NCBI RefSeq assembly: GCF_003002815.1
Contig: NZ_PVTF01000001.1
Location: 124,001 to 188,000, forward strand
DNA: 64,000 nucleotides
Direction: 5' to 3'
Source: Umezawaea tangerina
Lineage (GTDB): Bacteria > Actinomycetota > Actinomycetes > Mycobacteriales > Pseudonocardiaceae
This document shows positions 36,667 to 45,390 of this stretch, piece after piece. The notes below the pieces were generated by a model, which did not search any database, had not been told where the DNA came from, and saw only the letters and a program-made list of their open reading frames with translations. Position 1 is the first letter of the stretch. Each line of letters starts with the position of its first letter. The position numbers were made by a program, and so were the translations under genes.

Positions 36667-37340
36667 CGATCCTTCCTTCGTCGACGTGCTCCGTCACGAC
36701 GACCACTCAGCTCGGAACGTTCCACGAGCACGACCGTGGTCGGCACTTCGAGTACATCGGCGCCGCAGGACACCACGCGTTGCCGGGAACCCCCGGCTCG
36801 GCGCACCGCCTCGGCGTCGCGCTCCATCTCCTCCAGCGCACTCTCGCCCTTGAGAGCCACCAGCTGGCCACCCGGCTTCAGCAGCGGCATGCACCACCGC
36901 GCCAGCCGTTCCAGCGGAGCCACCGCGCGCGCTGTCACGACGTCGATGTCGAACAGCTGCTCCCGCACGGACGCCTCCTCAGCTCGACCTCGGATCACCG
37001 TCACCGACAGGTCCAACGTCTCCACGACCTCGTCCAGCCACGCCACCCGGCGGGCCATCGGCTCCAGGAGGGTGAGCTTCAGATCCGGCCGGGCGATCGC
37101 CAGGGGGATGCCCGGCAGTCCCGCGCCCGAGCCTACGTCCACCACCCGACAATTCTCCGGAAGCAGCTCCGCGATGACCGCGGAGTTGAGCAGGTGGCGT
37201 TCCCACAGGCGTTCGACCTCGCGTGGCCCGATCAGTCCGCGCTCGACCCCGTGGTCGGTGAGCAGTTGAGCGAACGCGACCGCTTGGTCGAGGTGGTCGC
37301 CGAAGACTCGCTTCGCGCGGTCTTCCATGTCTCCGACCAT
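36663..37340 (-). CDS. rsmG: 16S rRNA (guanine-527-N7) methyltransferase
   Basis: Methyltransferase of 225 residues, also called GidB, that modifies G527 (E. coli numbering) of 16S rRNA; its loss gives low-level streptomycin resistance. The SAM-binding motif VVDVGSGAGLPGIPLAI (about 66-82) and WERHLLNSAVIAELL are typical. It is the first gene of the rsmG-parA-parB operon (overlapping ATGA/GTGA junctions). A basic C-terminal tail ([12 protein letters not shown]) is present. In Mycobacterium it directly follows khpB; here it is separated from it by a phosphatase gene and IS remnant. Confidence 0.96.
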   Translation of the reverse strand: MVGDMEDRAKRVFGDHLDQAVAFAQLLTDHGVERGLIGPREVERLWERHLLNSAVIAELLPENCRVVDVGSGAGLPGIPLAIARPDLKLTLLEPMARRVAWLDEVVETLDLSVTVIRGRAEEASVREQLFDIDVVTARAVAPLERLARWCMPLLKPGGQLVALKGESALEEMERDAEAVRRAGGSRQRVVSCGADVLEVPTTVVLVERSELSGRRDGARRRRKDR

Positions 37341-37354
37341 GTCTCCATCCGTGA

Positions 37355-37370
37355 CGTTTCACGTGAAACC
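37355..37370. other. parS site
   Basis: The perfect palindromic core GTTTCACGTGAAAC lies 15 bp upstream of the rsmG start. Confidence 0.85.
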
Positions 37371-37496
37371 ACGCGGGCCACGTTGTGGCGGCCGGGTGGT
37401 GGGTAGGTGGGCGTCCGCAGAATCCGCGAAAACTGCCGCTGTACATGATGGCGGATGAATCGTCCGACACGCTAATGCCGGCACGAAGATCAGTGG

Positions 37497-37512
37497 TGTT
37501 TCACGTGAAACG
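37497..37512. other. parS site
   Basis: TGTTTCACGTGAAACG lies 12 bp upstream of the phosphatase start codon. It matches 15 of 16 consensus positions. Confidence 0.88.
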
Positions 37513-37523
37513 AGGGCCAAATC

Positions 37524-38003
37524 ATGCACCCACCCGTGACCTACCCGACGACCCGCACCTTTCCAGGCCGACTCAGCACGATGGCGCATCCACCCGGAGG
37601 TGCCGAGCTCCCCGCCTTCCTGACGGCACTGAGGACGTCCGGTGTGGACATCCTCGTCTCCGCGCTGACGCTAGGGGAGGAGGAGCTGTTGGACCTGACC
37701 GACGAGCGCTCCTCCGCCGAGTCCGCCGGGATGGAGTTCCGCTCGCTGCCGATCGACGACTTCGGCGTCCCCGACCGCGCCACCGTCACCCCGGCGCTCA
37801 CCGCTCTCGTGGCGGAGCTGCGCGGGGGAGCGAACGTCGTCGTCCACTGCCGGGGCGGCGTCGGTCGCTCCTCGTTGCTCGCAGCCGGCCTCCTCGTCCT
37901 GGACGGCGTCGAGCCCGACGAGGCGTGGCGGCTCATCTCCGCGGCGCGCGGCCGGACCGTGCCCGAGACCGACGAGCAGCGCGAGTGGATCCGTTTCACG
38001 TGA
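37524..38003 (+). CDS. dual-specificity/tyrosine phosphatase-like protein
   Basis: Protein of 159 residues with the Cys-based phosphatase signature VVHCRGGVGRSSLLAAGLLV (about 110-129; HCxxGxxRS) and a candidate general acid Asp in LPIDDFGVPD (about 75-84). It would dephosphorylate Tyr/Ser/Thr phosphoproteins or small phosphates in the cytoplasm. It is encoded opposite to its neighbours, between rsmG and khpB. A parS site lies just before its start and another overlaps its stop codon (final residues IRFT are encoded by parS). Its role near the origin is unknown. Confidence 0.85.
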   Translation: MHPPVTYPTTRTFPGRLSTMAHPPGGAELPAFLTALRTSGVDILVSALTLGEEELLDLTDERSSAESAGMEFRSLPIDDFGVPDRATVTPALTALVAELRGGANVVVHCRGGVGRSSLLAAGLLVLDGVEPDEAWRLISAARGRTVPETDEQREWIRFT

Positions 38004-38007
38004 AACA
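37992..38007. other. parS site overlapping phosphatase stop
   Basis: CGTTTCACGTGAAACA has a perfect 14-bp palindromic core. The phosphatase TGA stop is inside the site. Confidence 0.88.
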
Positions 38008-38035
38008 CGACGGCCGGCTCCCGCCACCGGTCACG

Positions 38036-38051
38036 CGTTTCACGTGAAACG
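38036..38051. other. parS site
   Basis: CGTTTCACGTGAAACG is a perfect 16-bp palindrome 44 bp (centre to centre) from the preceding parS. Confidence 0.88.
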
Positions 38052-38057
38052 TGCCGA

Positions 38058-38400
38058 CTAGCTGTGCTGACCTGAGAGGTCAGGGACACGGCTGGCGGGT
38101 GCGAGGCCTGCGAGTGCGGTGTGACCGCGGTGGTGATTGCAGTCGTGCAGCCACCGCGGGAACGCCCCGCGGCGTTCGGTCTCCGACCGGCACGGCCGGG
38201 CGCAGGCCCATTCGTCGAGCAGGGTGCGGTTGCAGCGTTCGACCTTGCCGTTGGTCTGCGGCCGGTAGGGGCGGGTGCGTTTGTGGGTGATCCCGGCGGT
38301 CGTGAGGGTGTCGCGCCAGAGGTGGGGGCGGTGGCAGGACCCGTTGTCGGTGAGCACCCGTGCGACGATGATTCCGTTGGCGGTGAAGCAGGTCTGCGCC
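38058..38400 (-). pseudogene. IS481-family transposase remnant (3' part)
   Basis: About 110 codons of the C-terminal DDE integrase core remain: VLTDNGSCHRPHLWRDTL (second catalytic Asp), THKRTRPYRPQTNGKVERCNRTLLDEWA (catalytic Glu) and NHHRGHTALAGLAPASRV. The N-terminal helix-turn-helix and the first catalytic Asp are missing, and sequence upstream of about 38400 does not continue the family. It is therefore non-functional. TGT-initiated DNA near 38063 may be a leftover terminal repeat. Confidence 0.8.
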
Positions 38401-38484
38401 CTGGACCTTGGTCTCAAGAGCGAACCGCCGCAGCGGTTGCCGGCTGCGGTGGATCCGGCCGACCGAGCCGCCCGGATCGCGGGC

Positions 38485-38528
38485 AACAAAAAAGCGCGGC
38501 CCGCTCCACGGGGGAGCGGGCCGCGCTT
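38485..38528 (-). terminator. rho-independent terminator of the rpmH-khpB operon
   Basis: A 16-bp perfect GC-rich stem (38492-38507 with 38513-38528) around acggg is followed on the leftward transcript by TTTTTGTT. It is one of the few hairpins in this window with a real T tract. It lies 16 bp after the khpB stop. Confidence 0.88.
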
Positions 38529-38543
38529 CGGGTTACGGCGGAG

Positions 38544-39104
38544 TCAGGCCTGCGGCAGGATCACCACTCGGCGCTGGGGCTCCTCGCCCTCGCTCTCGCT
38601 GTGCACACCCGCGACGGCCGCCACGGCGTCGTGGACGACCTTGCGCTCGAACGGGGTCATCGGGTGGAGGCGGATGCGCTCACCCGAGGACAGCACCTTC
38701 TCGGCCGTGGTGCGGCCGAGTTCGGCGAGCTCGGCTCGGCGGCCCGCCCGCCAGCCCGCCACGTCCAGCATGAGCCTGCTGCGCACGCCGGTCTCCTGCT
38801 GGACGGCCAGGCGGGTCAGCTCCTGCAGCGACTCGAGCACGGTGCCGCGGGTGCCGACGAGCTTCTCCAGGTCCTCACCGCCGTCGATGCTGACGATGGC
38901 CCGACCCGCTTCGACGTCCAGGTCGATGTCGCCGTCGTAGTCGAGCAGGTCGAGCAGGCGCTCCAGGTAGTCGCCCGCGATGTCGCCCTCCTGGACGAGC
39001 AGGTCCTCCGAACTGCCACGCGTCTTCGGCTCAGCCTCGACGGTGTCCTCAGCCGCCTCCACCTCGGTCGCGTCCACTTCGGCCGCCTGCAACGTCTCCG
39101 ACAC
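38544..39104 (-). CDS. khpB: KhpB/Jag RNA-binding protein
   Basis: Protein of 186 residues with an acidic N-terminal segment, a KH-type RNA-binding domain (about 50-115, DGGEDLEKLVGTRGTVLESLQEL) and an R3H domain (about 120-180, RAELAELGRTTAEKVLSSGERIRLHPMTPFERKVVHDAV). It binds RNA and in other bacteria influences cell elongation and division. The GTG at 39104 has GAGGAGA upstream. It is the last gene of the rpmH-rnpA-yidD-yidC operon. The Jag-N domain of Firmicutes is absent. Confidence 0.92.
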   Translation of the reverse strand: MSETLQAAEVDATEVEAAEDTVEAEPKTRGSSEDLLVQEGDIAGDYLERLLDLLDYDGDIDLDVEAGRAIVSIDGGEDLEKLVGTRGTVLESLQELTRLAVQQETGVRSRLMLDVAGWRAGRRAELAELGRTTAEKVLSSGERIRLHPMTPFERKVVHDAVAAVAGVHSESEGEEPQRRVVILPQA

Positions 39105-39133
39105 GATGTCTCCTCTCCAGGGCAAGCGCCCGG

Positions 39134-40255
39134 TCAACGACGCTTCTTGTTGCCCTGCTTCTTGCCAGGGGATCGACCTGTGATCAGGCCGGGGATCTCG
39201 GTGTTGGCCGCGGGGTCGTCGCCGTTGGTCCCGGACGTCTTCGGCGTCGACTCGACGACCGCCGGAGGCGTGCCCTGGGTGGGGGAGACGGGCCGCTTGG
39301 CCTTGGCGCTGCCTGCCGGCTTGGCGGTGCCCGCGGCCTTGGCGCTCGTGGTGGTGCGCACGCCCGGGGTGGGCTTCTGGACCTGGGCGGGCTTCTGGCC
39401 GGGCCGGGGGGAGATGGGCTTGGCACCGGGCTTGGGGGCGAGGGCGGAGCGGGCGTTGACCGCCTCGACCTTCTTCGTCTCCTCCTCGCGGTCGATGGCC
39501 CGGTACACGAAGTGCTGCTGCGCGAGCGTCCAGCCGTTGTTGCTCAGCCAGTAGAGCAGGATCGCGATCGGGAAGAAGAGACCACCGACGAGGACGCCCA
39601 GCGGGAAGATGTAGAGCGTCAGCTTGTTCATGATGGCGGTCTGCGGGTTGTCCGTCGCCGCCTGCTTCTGCCGGGCCACCGAGTGGCGCGCGGTGAAGTG
39701 GGTCGCGATGCTCGCCACGATCATCATGGGGATCGCGACGATGATGACCGACGAGCGCTCGGTGAGGAACGTGGCCAGCTGGTCGGCGGGCATCGTGATG
39801 AACGTCGACAGGTTCGCGCCGAACAGCTTCGCCTGGACGAACGACTCCACGCCCTTGGCGTCGAAGAAGTAGACCTCGCCCCAGCCGGGCTTGAACGAGC
39901 GCAGCACGTGGAACAGGCCGATGAACACCGGGATCTGGACCAGCATCGGCAGGCAGCCGCCGAGCGGGTTCACGCCGTGCTCGGACTGCAGCTTCTGCAT
40001 CTCCGCGGCCTGGCGCTGCTTGTCGTTCGCGTACTTCTTCTTGATCTTCTGCAGCTCGGGCGCGAACTCCTGCATCTTCCGCATGGAGCGCACCTGGCCG
40101 ACGAACGGCTTGAACAGCAGTGCGCGGAGGGTGAAGACCAGGAAGACCACCGCCAGCGCCCACGCGATTCCGCTGGACTCACCGAAGACGTGGCCGAAAA
40201 CCCAGTGCCAACACCAGAGGATGAATGACACCGGGTAGTAGATGAAGTTGAGCAC
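39134..40255 (-). CDS. yidC: membrane protein insertase YidC
   Basis: Insertase of 373 residues of the YidC/Oxa1 family without the large periplasmic domain of Proteobacteria. Five hydrophobic helices are visible (about 2-22, 32-50, 100-120, 165-185, 215-240). The conserved hydrophilic-groove arginine falls in VFTLRALLFKPF, and a coiled-coil KKKYANDKQRQAAEMQKLQSEHG follows. The C-terminus is a long Ala/Pro/Lys-rich basic tail (about 260-373), longer than usual, likely for ribosome contact. GTG start. Lies 4 bp after yidD. Confidence 0.95.
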   Translation of the reverse strand: MLNFIYYPVSFILWCWHWVFGHVFGESSGIAWALAVVFLVFTLRALLFKPFVGQVRSMRKMQEFAPELQKIKKKYANDKQRQAAEMQKLQSEHGVNPLGGCLPMLVQIPVFIGLFHVLRSFKPGWGEVYFFDAKGVESFVQAKLFGANLSTFITMPADQLATFLTERSSVIIVAIPMMIVASIATHFTARHSVARQKQAATDNPQTAIMNKLTLYIFPLGVLVGGLFFPIAILLYWLSNNGWTLAQQHFVYRAIDREEETKKVEAVNARSALAPKPGAKPISPRPGQKPAQVQKPTPGVRTTTSAKAAGTAKPAGSAKAKRPVSPTQGTPPAVVESTPKTSGTNGDDPAANTEIPGLITGRSPGKKQGNKKRR

Positions 40256-40259
40256 GGAG

Positions 40260-40541
40260 CTACTCCTCGGCGGGGATGTCGGGGACCGGTTCCTGGCTCG
40301 GTCGCCTCGGTGGAACTGGGTCCAGGCCTCCAGGGTGCCAGGGTCCGCAGCGGGCCAGCCGGCGAAGCGTCAGCCAGGAGCCCCGCAGCGCACCGTGGAC
40401 GGTCAACGCCTCTACCGCGTAGACACTGCAACTCGGGTAGAAGCGACAGCTCGGTGGCAGGTAGGGGGAGATGAACCTCTGGTACAGCCGCACCGGCAGG
40501 ATCAGCACCCGCGCCAGTGGACTCGACTGCGTGGCGGTCAT
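40260..40541 (-). CDS. yidD: membrane protein insertion efficiency factor YidD
   Basis: Protein of 93 residues with the family core [30 protein letters not shown] and a C-terminal [17 protein letters not shown]. It carries the conserved cysteines and an amphipathic N-terminal helix that sits at the inner face of the membrane. The ATG overlaps the rnpA stop (ATGA). Confidence 0.95.
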   Translation of the reverse strand: MTATQSSPLARVLILPVRLYQRFISPYLPPSCRFYPSCSVYAVEALTVHGALRGSWLTLRRLARCGPWHPGGLDPVPPRRPSQEPVPDIPAEE

Positions 40542-40912
40542 CGCAACAGCCTGCGCAAGGCGGCGTCGAAGTCGCCCGCGAGCTCCGCGCTGGACGCCTC
40601 GGCTGAGGCGGGCAGGGCGCGCACGACGAGCGAGGTGCCTTCGGGCAACAGCGCCAACCGGTCGCGGACGACGTGGCGCAACTTGCGGCTCACCCGGTGG
40701 CGGACCACCGAGTTGCCCACTGCTTTGCTCACGACGAAGCCCACCTTGGACATGTCCAAGGTGGGCCGCGCCGACGATTCAGTAGATGTCTGCCGCCCCG
40801 CTGACGGCATCAGGGCATGCACGACCAGCCGGGGCCGTCCTGCACGGCGGCCTCGGCGAACCACCAGGCCGAAGTCCTGGCTGCGGGTCAGCCGGGCGGC
40901 CGCGGGAAGCAC
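40538..40912 (-). CDS. rnpA: ribonuclease P protein component
   Basis: Basic protein of 124 residues that assists RNase P RNA in tRNA 5' processing. The start segment [13 protein letters not shown] and the RNR-type motif [23 protein letters not shown] (about 67-89) are diagnostic. I chose the GTG at 40912 over a longer frame because the latter would overlap rpmH, and LPAAARL is the family N-terminus. An insertion rich in Ser/Thr lies between the first strands. Confidence 0.93.
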   Translation of the reverse strand: MLPAAARLTRSQDFGLVVRRGRRAGRPRLVVHALMPSAGRQTSTESSARPTLDMSKVGFVVSKAVGNSVVRHRVSRKLRHVVRDRLALLPEGTSLVVRALPASAEASSAELAGDFDAALRRLLR

Positions 40913-40925
40913 GGCGCTGCGGTCG

Positions 40926-41069
40926 TCAGGCGGACAGGCGGTCGCGGCCCTTGGTGCGCCGCGCGGCGAGGATGGCCCGGCCGGCACGGGTGCGCATGCG
41001 CAGCCGGAACCCGTGCGTCTTGGCGCGGCGGCGGTTGTTGGGCTGGAAGGTGCGCTTACCCTTGCTCAC
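40926..41069 (-). CDS. rpmH: 50S ribosomal protein L34
   Basis: Highly conserved protein of 47 residues, beginning [17 protein letters not shown] and ending TKGRDRLSA, with GTG start at 41069. It is first in the leftward operon and divergent from dnaA, the universal arrangement at bacterial origins. Its length (47 residues) is typical for actinobacteria. Confidence 0.97.
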   Translation of the reverse strand: MSKGKRTFQPNNRRRAKTHGFRLRMRTRAGRAILAARRTKGRDRLSA

Positions 41070-41209
41070 GGCTGGATCTCCCGGTGCTGACTACCAAGCA
41101 GGTCTGTGGGTGTCCCCAGCCGATACATCCGGCGCCGTCCGGCACCTGGGCAGGACGGTCGCGGCAAGAGCGCGCCAAACGCACCCGTCGCTCGCGGGAG
41201 ACTTAACCT

Positions 41210-41239
41210 ACGGTACGCAGGCGGGTGCCCTGTTCTCAA
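41210..41239 (-). promoter_or_regulatory. rpmH operon promoter
   Basis: The leftward -35 TTGAGA (41239-41234) and -10 TACCGT (41215-41210) are separated by 18 bp, about 140 bp upstream of rpmH. The remaining rpmH-dnaA gap holds no other gene. Confidence 0.55.
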
Positions 41240-41434
41240 ATCGGGGTGGTCACCGCCACGTCGGGTCACCGGCGGTCGACGGGTGCGCGCACCGCCTTGT
41301 GAGGAGCGCTCCGGCTTGTTAACGTGCACGCTCCGCGGATTTCGAGGCGCACCTGGATGTCGCCGAAACGGGCCGCACGGTGCGCTGATACCGCCGTCGG
41401 TACCCGCCGCGCCCCGACGCACCTTCGTGCACAG

Positions 41435-41465
41435 TTGTGGATAACTCTGTGGATGCCTCTATTCT
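41435..41465 (+). promoter_or_regulatory. dnaA promoter with DnaA boxes
   Basis: TTGTGGATA (41435-41443) and CTGTGGATG (41446-41454) are DnaA-box-like and overlap the -35 region of a candidate promoter with -10 TATTCT (41460-41465). This suggests autorepression of dnaA by DnaA. The start codon is 66 bp downstream. Confidence 0.55.
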
Positions 41466-41530
41466 CCGAGTCCACACCGTGAAGCGGGTAGCTCCGCGGG
41501 GGAGCACGTCGAGGGGAGGGGAGCGCGGAG

Positions 41531-43174
41531 GTGTCCAACCACCAGACCGATCTCGGTCTTGTGTGGGAGCAGGTGGTCGCGGAACTGGCCGCCAGCACCT
41601 TGTCCCCGCAGCAACGAGCTTGGATGCGGGTGACCAGGCCCATCGGTCTGCTCGACGGGACCGCGCTGCTGGCGGCGCCGAGCGACTTCGCGAAGGAGGC
41701 GATCGAGCGCGCGTTGCGCGAGCCGATCACCGCCGCGTTGTCCCGCAGGCTCGGCCGGGCGGTGTCACTCGCCGTGAAGGTCGACTCGCCGGAGCCGGTG
41801 AACACCCCGACGACCCCGATCCAGGTCGCGCACGGCGTCCCCGGCGGCAACGGGATCAGCCAGCCCATCGGGCTGCTCGACCAGCCGATGCCGGGGCAGC
41901 AGATGCCCGGCCAGCCGATGCCGGGTCCGGCCATGCCGGGTCAGCAGATGTCGATGCCGGGCATGCCCGTCGTCGGCGAGGACGGCGACGGCGAGTCCGA
42001 CAGCGATGAGGTGGACGAGGAGCGCGAGGCCCGCGAGGCGCTCGCGACCGTCCACGAGATCTGGCCGACGTTCAGCGGCAGCGCCCCGGTCAGCGGCACG
42101 CCGTTCACCCGGCCCGCGAACCCGCCGACGTCGCAGACCCGGCTGAACGAGAAGTACAACTTCGACACCTTCGTGATCGGCGCCTCGAACCGGTTCGCCC
42201 ACGCGGCCGCGGTCGCGGTGGCCGAGGCGCCCGCCCGCGCGTACAACCCGCTGTTCATCTGGGGCGAGTCCGGGCTCGGCAAGACGCACCTGCTGCACGC
42301 GGTCGGGCACTACGCCCAGCGGCTGTTCCCCGGCATGCGGGTGCGGTACGTGTCGACCGAGGAGTTCACGAACGACTTCATCAACTCGCTCCGGGACGAC
42401 CGCAAGGTCGCCTTCCAGCGCCGGTACCGGGACATCGACGTGCTGCTCGTCGACGACATCCAGTTCCTGGAGGGCAAGGAAGGCACCCAGGAGGAGTTCT
42501 TCCACACCTTCAACACGCTGCACAACTCGAACAAGCAGATCGTCGTGTCCTCCGACCGGCCGCCCAAGCGGCTGGAGACGCTGGAGGACCGGCTGCGGAC
42601 GCGGTTCGAGTGGGGCCTGATCACCGACATCCAGCCGCCCGAGCTGGAGACCCGGATCGCGATCCTGCGCAAGAAGGCGGCGCAGGACCGGTTGGCCGCG
42701 CCCGCCGAGGTGCTGGAGTTCATCGCGGCCAGGATCGAGCGGAACATCCGCGAGCTCGAGGGCGCGCTGATCCGGGTGACGGCGTTCGCGTCGCTCAACC
42801 GGCAGCCGGTCGACGTGCAGCTGGCGGAGATCGTGCTGCGGGACCTGATCCCGGACTCGCACGCGCCCGAGGTGACCGCGCCGACGATCATGGCCGTCAC
42901 GGCGGAGTACTTCGGCGTGACGATCGACGACCTGTGCGGCAAGGGCAAGACGAAAGCGCTTGCGAACGCCCGGCAGATCTCCATGTACCTGTGCCGCGAG
43001 CTGACCGACCTGTCGCTGCCGAAGATCGGCCAGACGTTCGGCGGCCGCGACCACACCACGGTGATGCACGCGGACAAGAAGATCCGCAAGGAGATGGCCG
43101 AGCGCCGCCGGATCTACGACCAGGTCCAGGAGCTCACGTCCCGGATCAAGCAGAGGTCCCGGCACACCATCTAG
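41531..43174 (+). CDS. dnaA: chromosomal replication initiator DnaA
   Basis: Replication initiator of 547 residues. Domain I is about 1-90. An enlarged, low-complexity domain II (about 91-190) contains MPGQ-type repeats and an acidic run. The AAA+ domain III has Walker [12 protein letters not shown] (about 244-254) and Walker [10 protein letters not shown] (about 305). Domain IV ends in the DNA-binding helix [15 protein letters not shown] (about 502-516). GTG start at 41531. The MPGQ repeats are a lineage feature of the disordered linker and may tune spacing between self-association and DNA-binding domains. Confidence 0.98.
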   Translation: MSNHQTDLGLVWEQVVAELAASTLSPQQRAWMRVTRPIGLLDGTALLAAPSDFAKEAIERALREPITAALSRRLGRAVSLAVKVDSPEPVNTPTTPIQVAHGVPGGNGISQPIGLLDQPMPGQQMPGQPMPGPAMPGQQMSMPGMPVVGEDGDGESDSDEVDEEREAREALATVHEIWPTFSGSAPVSGTPFTRPANPPTSQTRLNEKYNFDTFVIGASNRFAHAAAVAVAEAPARAYNPLFIWGESGLGKTHLLHAVGHYAQRLFPGMRVRYVSTEEFTNDFINSLRDDRKVAFQRRYRDIDVLLVDDIQFLEGKEGTQEEFFHTFNTLHNSNKQIVVSSDRPPKRLETLEDRLRTRFEWGLITDIQPPELETRIAILRKKAAQDRLAAPAEVLEFIAARIERNIRELEGALIRVTAFASLNRQPVDVQLAEIVLRDLIPDSHAPEVTAPTIMAVTAEYFGVTIDDLCGKGKTKALANARQISMYLCRELTDLSLPKIGQTFGGRDHTTVMHADKKIRKEMAERRRIYDQVQELTSRIKQRSRHTI

Positions 43175-43345
43175 TGGTGGGCGGCTCCCGCTGCCGGGAG
43201 TCCGCGGCCCCCCTTCTTCTCACTGCCCACCCCCGCGCGGGGGTGGGCAGTTCTGGTTCCGGCGGTCGAGCCGAGTCGCGGGTCGGCCGTCCGGGAGGCG
43301 CGGGGGCAACGACCGGCTCGGTGCGTTCCGGTCCGCGCACTGAGT

Positions 43346-43395
43346 AGTACTGAGTCGAAGGCGGCCGAGGAGTACTGAGCCGAAGGCGGCCGGGA
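43346..43395 (+). repeat. 2 x 25-bp tandem repeat downstream of dnaA
   Basis: The units agtactgagtcgaaggcggc... (43346-43370) and agtactgagccgaaggcggc... (43371-43395) differ at three positions. Between them and dnaA is a ccgcgcggggg hairpin region. The function is unknown. Confidence 0.75.
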
Positions 43396-43685
43396 TCACC
43401 GGGCGGGTGGGGTCCGCGCGCCCGTTCCCGTGGGACCCTTACCGCGCCCCTCCCGTCGGACGCGGCCCTCGTTCTGAAGACGCCCCCGACCCGTGGCGCG
43501 CGTCCGACCAGAAACCCCGGCGGCCCCCGAACCGCACCCGCGGACCCCTCCGCGACCTTTCGCAGTGCCCCCGGACCACGACTCCGGACCGCCGTCGAGC
43601 ACCGCCGAGGGGTCGGGGTGGCGGCCCGTCGCGGCATCTTTTCTGGTGGACCAACGGGATCGGCCTGTGTACAACCTCAGAAAAG

Positions 43686-43995
43686 TTGTCCGAACGGGGG
43701 AGTTTTCGGCTCCGGACCCTGTGCAGCACCCGGGGACAACCGCACCTGCACCCGGGGACGCACCCGGGGACAAGTCGGCCTTCCTGTGGACCAAACGGAG
43801 CAGTCCACGAGTTGTCCCCGGGTGCCCCGAGTTGTCCCCGGGTGGCACCCCCCAGTTGCCCACAGGTTCGAAGGGGCTCCGACCTGCGAGGACAGCTGTT
43901 GTCCACACAATCCACAGCCCTTACTACTACTGCTGTTGTTCTCTCTTGAAGAGAAGAACAAAAGAAAAACAGGGGGTGGCGAAACCCGGGGACAA
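43686..43995. other. oriC: origin of replication oriC
   Basis: The 1046-bp dnaA-dnaN gap (43175-44220) contains no gene. It holds at least eight DnaA-box-like 9-mers on both strands: TTGTCCGAA 43686, CGGGGACAA 43731, 43765 and 43987, TTGTCCCCG 43812 and 43832, TTGCCCACA 43856, and the perfect TTGTCCACA 43899 with a degenerate CAATCCACA directly after it. An AT-rich stretch follows at 43921-43972. The position matches known actinobacterial origins. Confidence 0.9.
43921..43935. other. DnaA-trio-like element and start of the unwinding region
   Basis: ttactactactgctg follows the perfect box 43899 by 13 bp. On the lower strand, read 3' to 5', it gives AAT-GAT-GAT-GAC-GAC, the trinucleotide register bound by DnaA filaments in Bacillus. 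It leads directly into the AT-rich, purine-biased run to 43972. Confidence 0.6.
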
Positions 43996-44220
43996 GCGCT
44001 CGGACGGCGCTCCCGCACTCGCCGCCCCGAGATGACGTGGAGGCTCCGGACGCTCTACGGTGGAGCAACTGCGCCAGGAGGTTGGAGCCGAGCTCGACCC
44101 ACCTGAGGCGAACGCGGTCCGCTTCCCAGCGGCTCCCCACCCCACACAGCTCCCCAACGCTCCGCCACGTTGGACCGACCGTCCCCTCGGTCGGTCATGC
44201 CGACTTGAGGAAGGACGCTC

Positions 44221-45360
44221 ATGAAGATCCGCGTCGAGCGAGATGGCTTGGCCGACGCCGTGGCCTGGGTCGCGCGCAGCCTGCCGTCGAGGCCGCCCGT
44301 TCCGGTCCTCGGTGGCGTCATGCTCGACGCCGGGTCGTCGGACGGCGACGGTGGCGACTCGCTCACGGTCTCCGGGTTCGACTACGAGGTCTCGGCGACG
44401 GTCGGCGTGCCCGCCACGGTGGCCGACGGCGGCAAGGCGCTCGTCTCCGGTCGCCTCCTCGCCGACATCACCAAGGCGCTGCCGAACCACCCGGTCGAGA
44501 TCGCGGTCGACGGCTCCCGGATGACGATCACTTGCGGCAGCGCCAAGTTCAGCCTCCCGACGATGCCGGTCGAGGACTACCCCGCGCTGCCGAACATGCC
44601 GCAGCTCGCGGGTGAGCTGGCGGGCGAGATCTTCGGCGAGGCCGTCGCCCAGGTCGCCGTCGCGGCGGGCAAGGACGACACGCTCCCGATGCTGACCGGT
44701 GTCCGGCTGGAGATCGGCGAGGGCAAGCTGACCCTCGTCGCGACCGACCGCTTCCGGCTGGCGATGCGCGAGTTCGCCTGGGAGCCCAACGAGACCCTGA
44801 GCGAGACCGCGGTCCTGGTCCCCGCGAAGACGCTCGCCGACGCGGCGAAGACCCTCGGCGGGGCGGGCAACAAGGTCGAGCTGTCGCTCGCGGCGAACGA
44901 CGGGCTGCTGGGCCTGTCCGGCAACGGCAGGCGAACCACCACCCGGCTCCTCGACGCGGACTTCCCCAAGTACCGCCAGCTCCTCCCGAGCGAGCACTCG
45001 GCCGCGGCGATCATCGAGGTCGACTCCCTCGTCCAGGCCATCAAGCGCGTGTCGCTGGTCGCCGAGCGGGGCACCCAGGTGCGGCTGGAGTTCGTCGACG
45101 GCGGCCTGCGCCTGTCCGCCGGTGGCGACGACGAGGGCAGCGCCGAGGAAGAGCTCCCGGTCGAGTACACCGGCGAGCCGGTGACGATCGCGTTCAACCC
45201 CACGTACCTCCTGGAGGGCGTGCACGCCGTGCGCACTCCCAAGGCCCACCTGTCCTTCACCACCCCCAGCAGGCCAGCGCTGTTGAAGCCGGTCGATGAT
45301 GATGGCGGCGTGGCGCCGGGCTACCTGTACCTGCTTATGCCCGTACGCCTGCCCGGCTAA
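44221..45360 (+). CDS. dnaN: DNA polymerase III beta sliding clamp
   Basis: Protein of 379 residues with three repeated clamp domains (about 1-120, 125-250, 255-379) and a C-terminal LMPVRLPG, the conserved end that lines the client-binding cleft. It encircles DNA and tethers polymerase III. The ATG follows GAGGAAGG. The 5' flank carries oriC and no overlapping gene. Confidence 0.97.
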   Translation: MKIRVERDGLADAVAWVARSLPSRPPVPVLGGVMLDAGSSDGDGGDSLTVSGFDYEVSATVGVPATVADGGKALVSGRLLADITKALPNHPVEIAVDGSRMTITCGSAKFSLPTMPVEDYPALPNMPQLAGELAGEIFGEAVAQVAVAAGKDDTLPMLTGVRLEIGEGKLTLVATDRFRLAMREFAWEPNETLSETAVLVPAKTLADAAKTLGGAGNKVELSLAANDGLLGLSGNGRRTTTRLLDADFPKYRQLLPSEHSAAAIIEVDSLVQAIKRVSLVAERGTQVRLEFVDGGLRLSAGGDDEGSAEEELPVEYTGEPVTIAFNPTYLLEGVHAVRTPKAHLSFTTPSRPALLKPVDDDGGVAPGYLYLLMPVRLPG

Positions 45361-45390
45361 ACGTCAACTCGAAACAGGGGAGCTAGAACC

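Noticed and set aside
38058-38489. Intact IS481 transposase
   Set aside because: The N-terminal domain and first catalytic Asp are missing, and similarity stops at about 38400.
39800-40163. Apparent fusion of a long Arg/Pro-rich segment to KhpB
   Set aside because: The upstream part is the shifted frame of yidC. KhpB starts at a GTG with a good ribosome site at 39104.
40913-40987. Longer RnpA start at 40987
   Set aside because: It would overlap most of the rpmH 3' half, and the extra residues lack family similarity.
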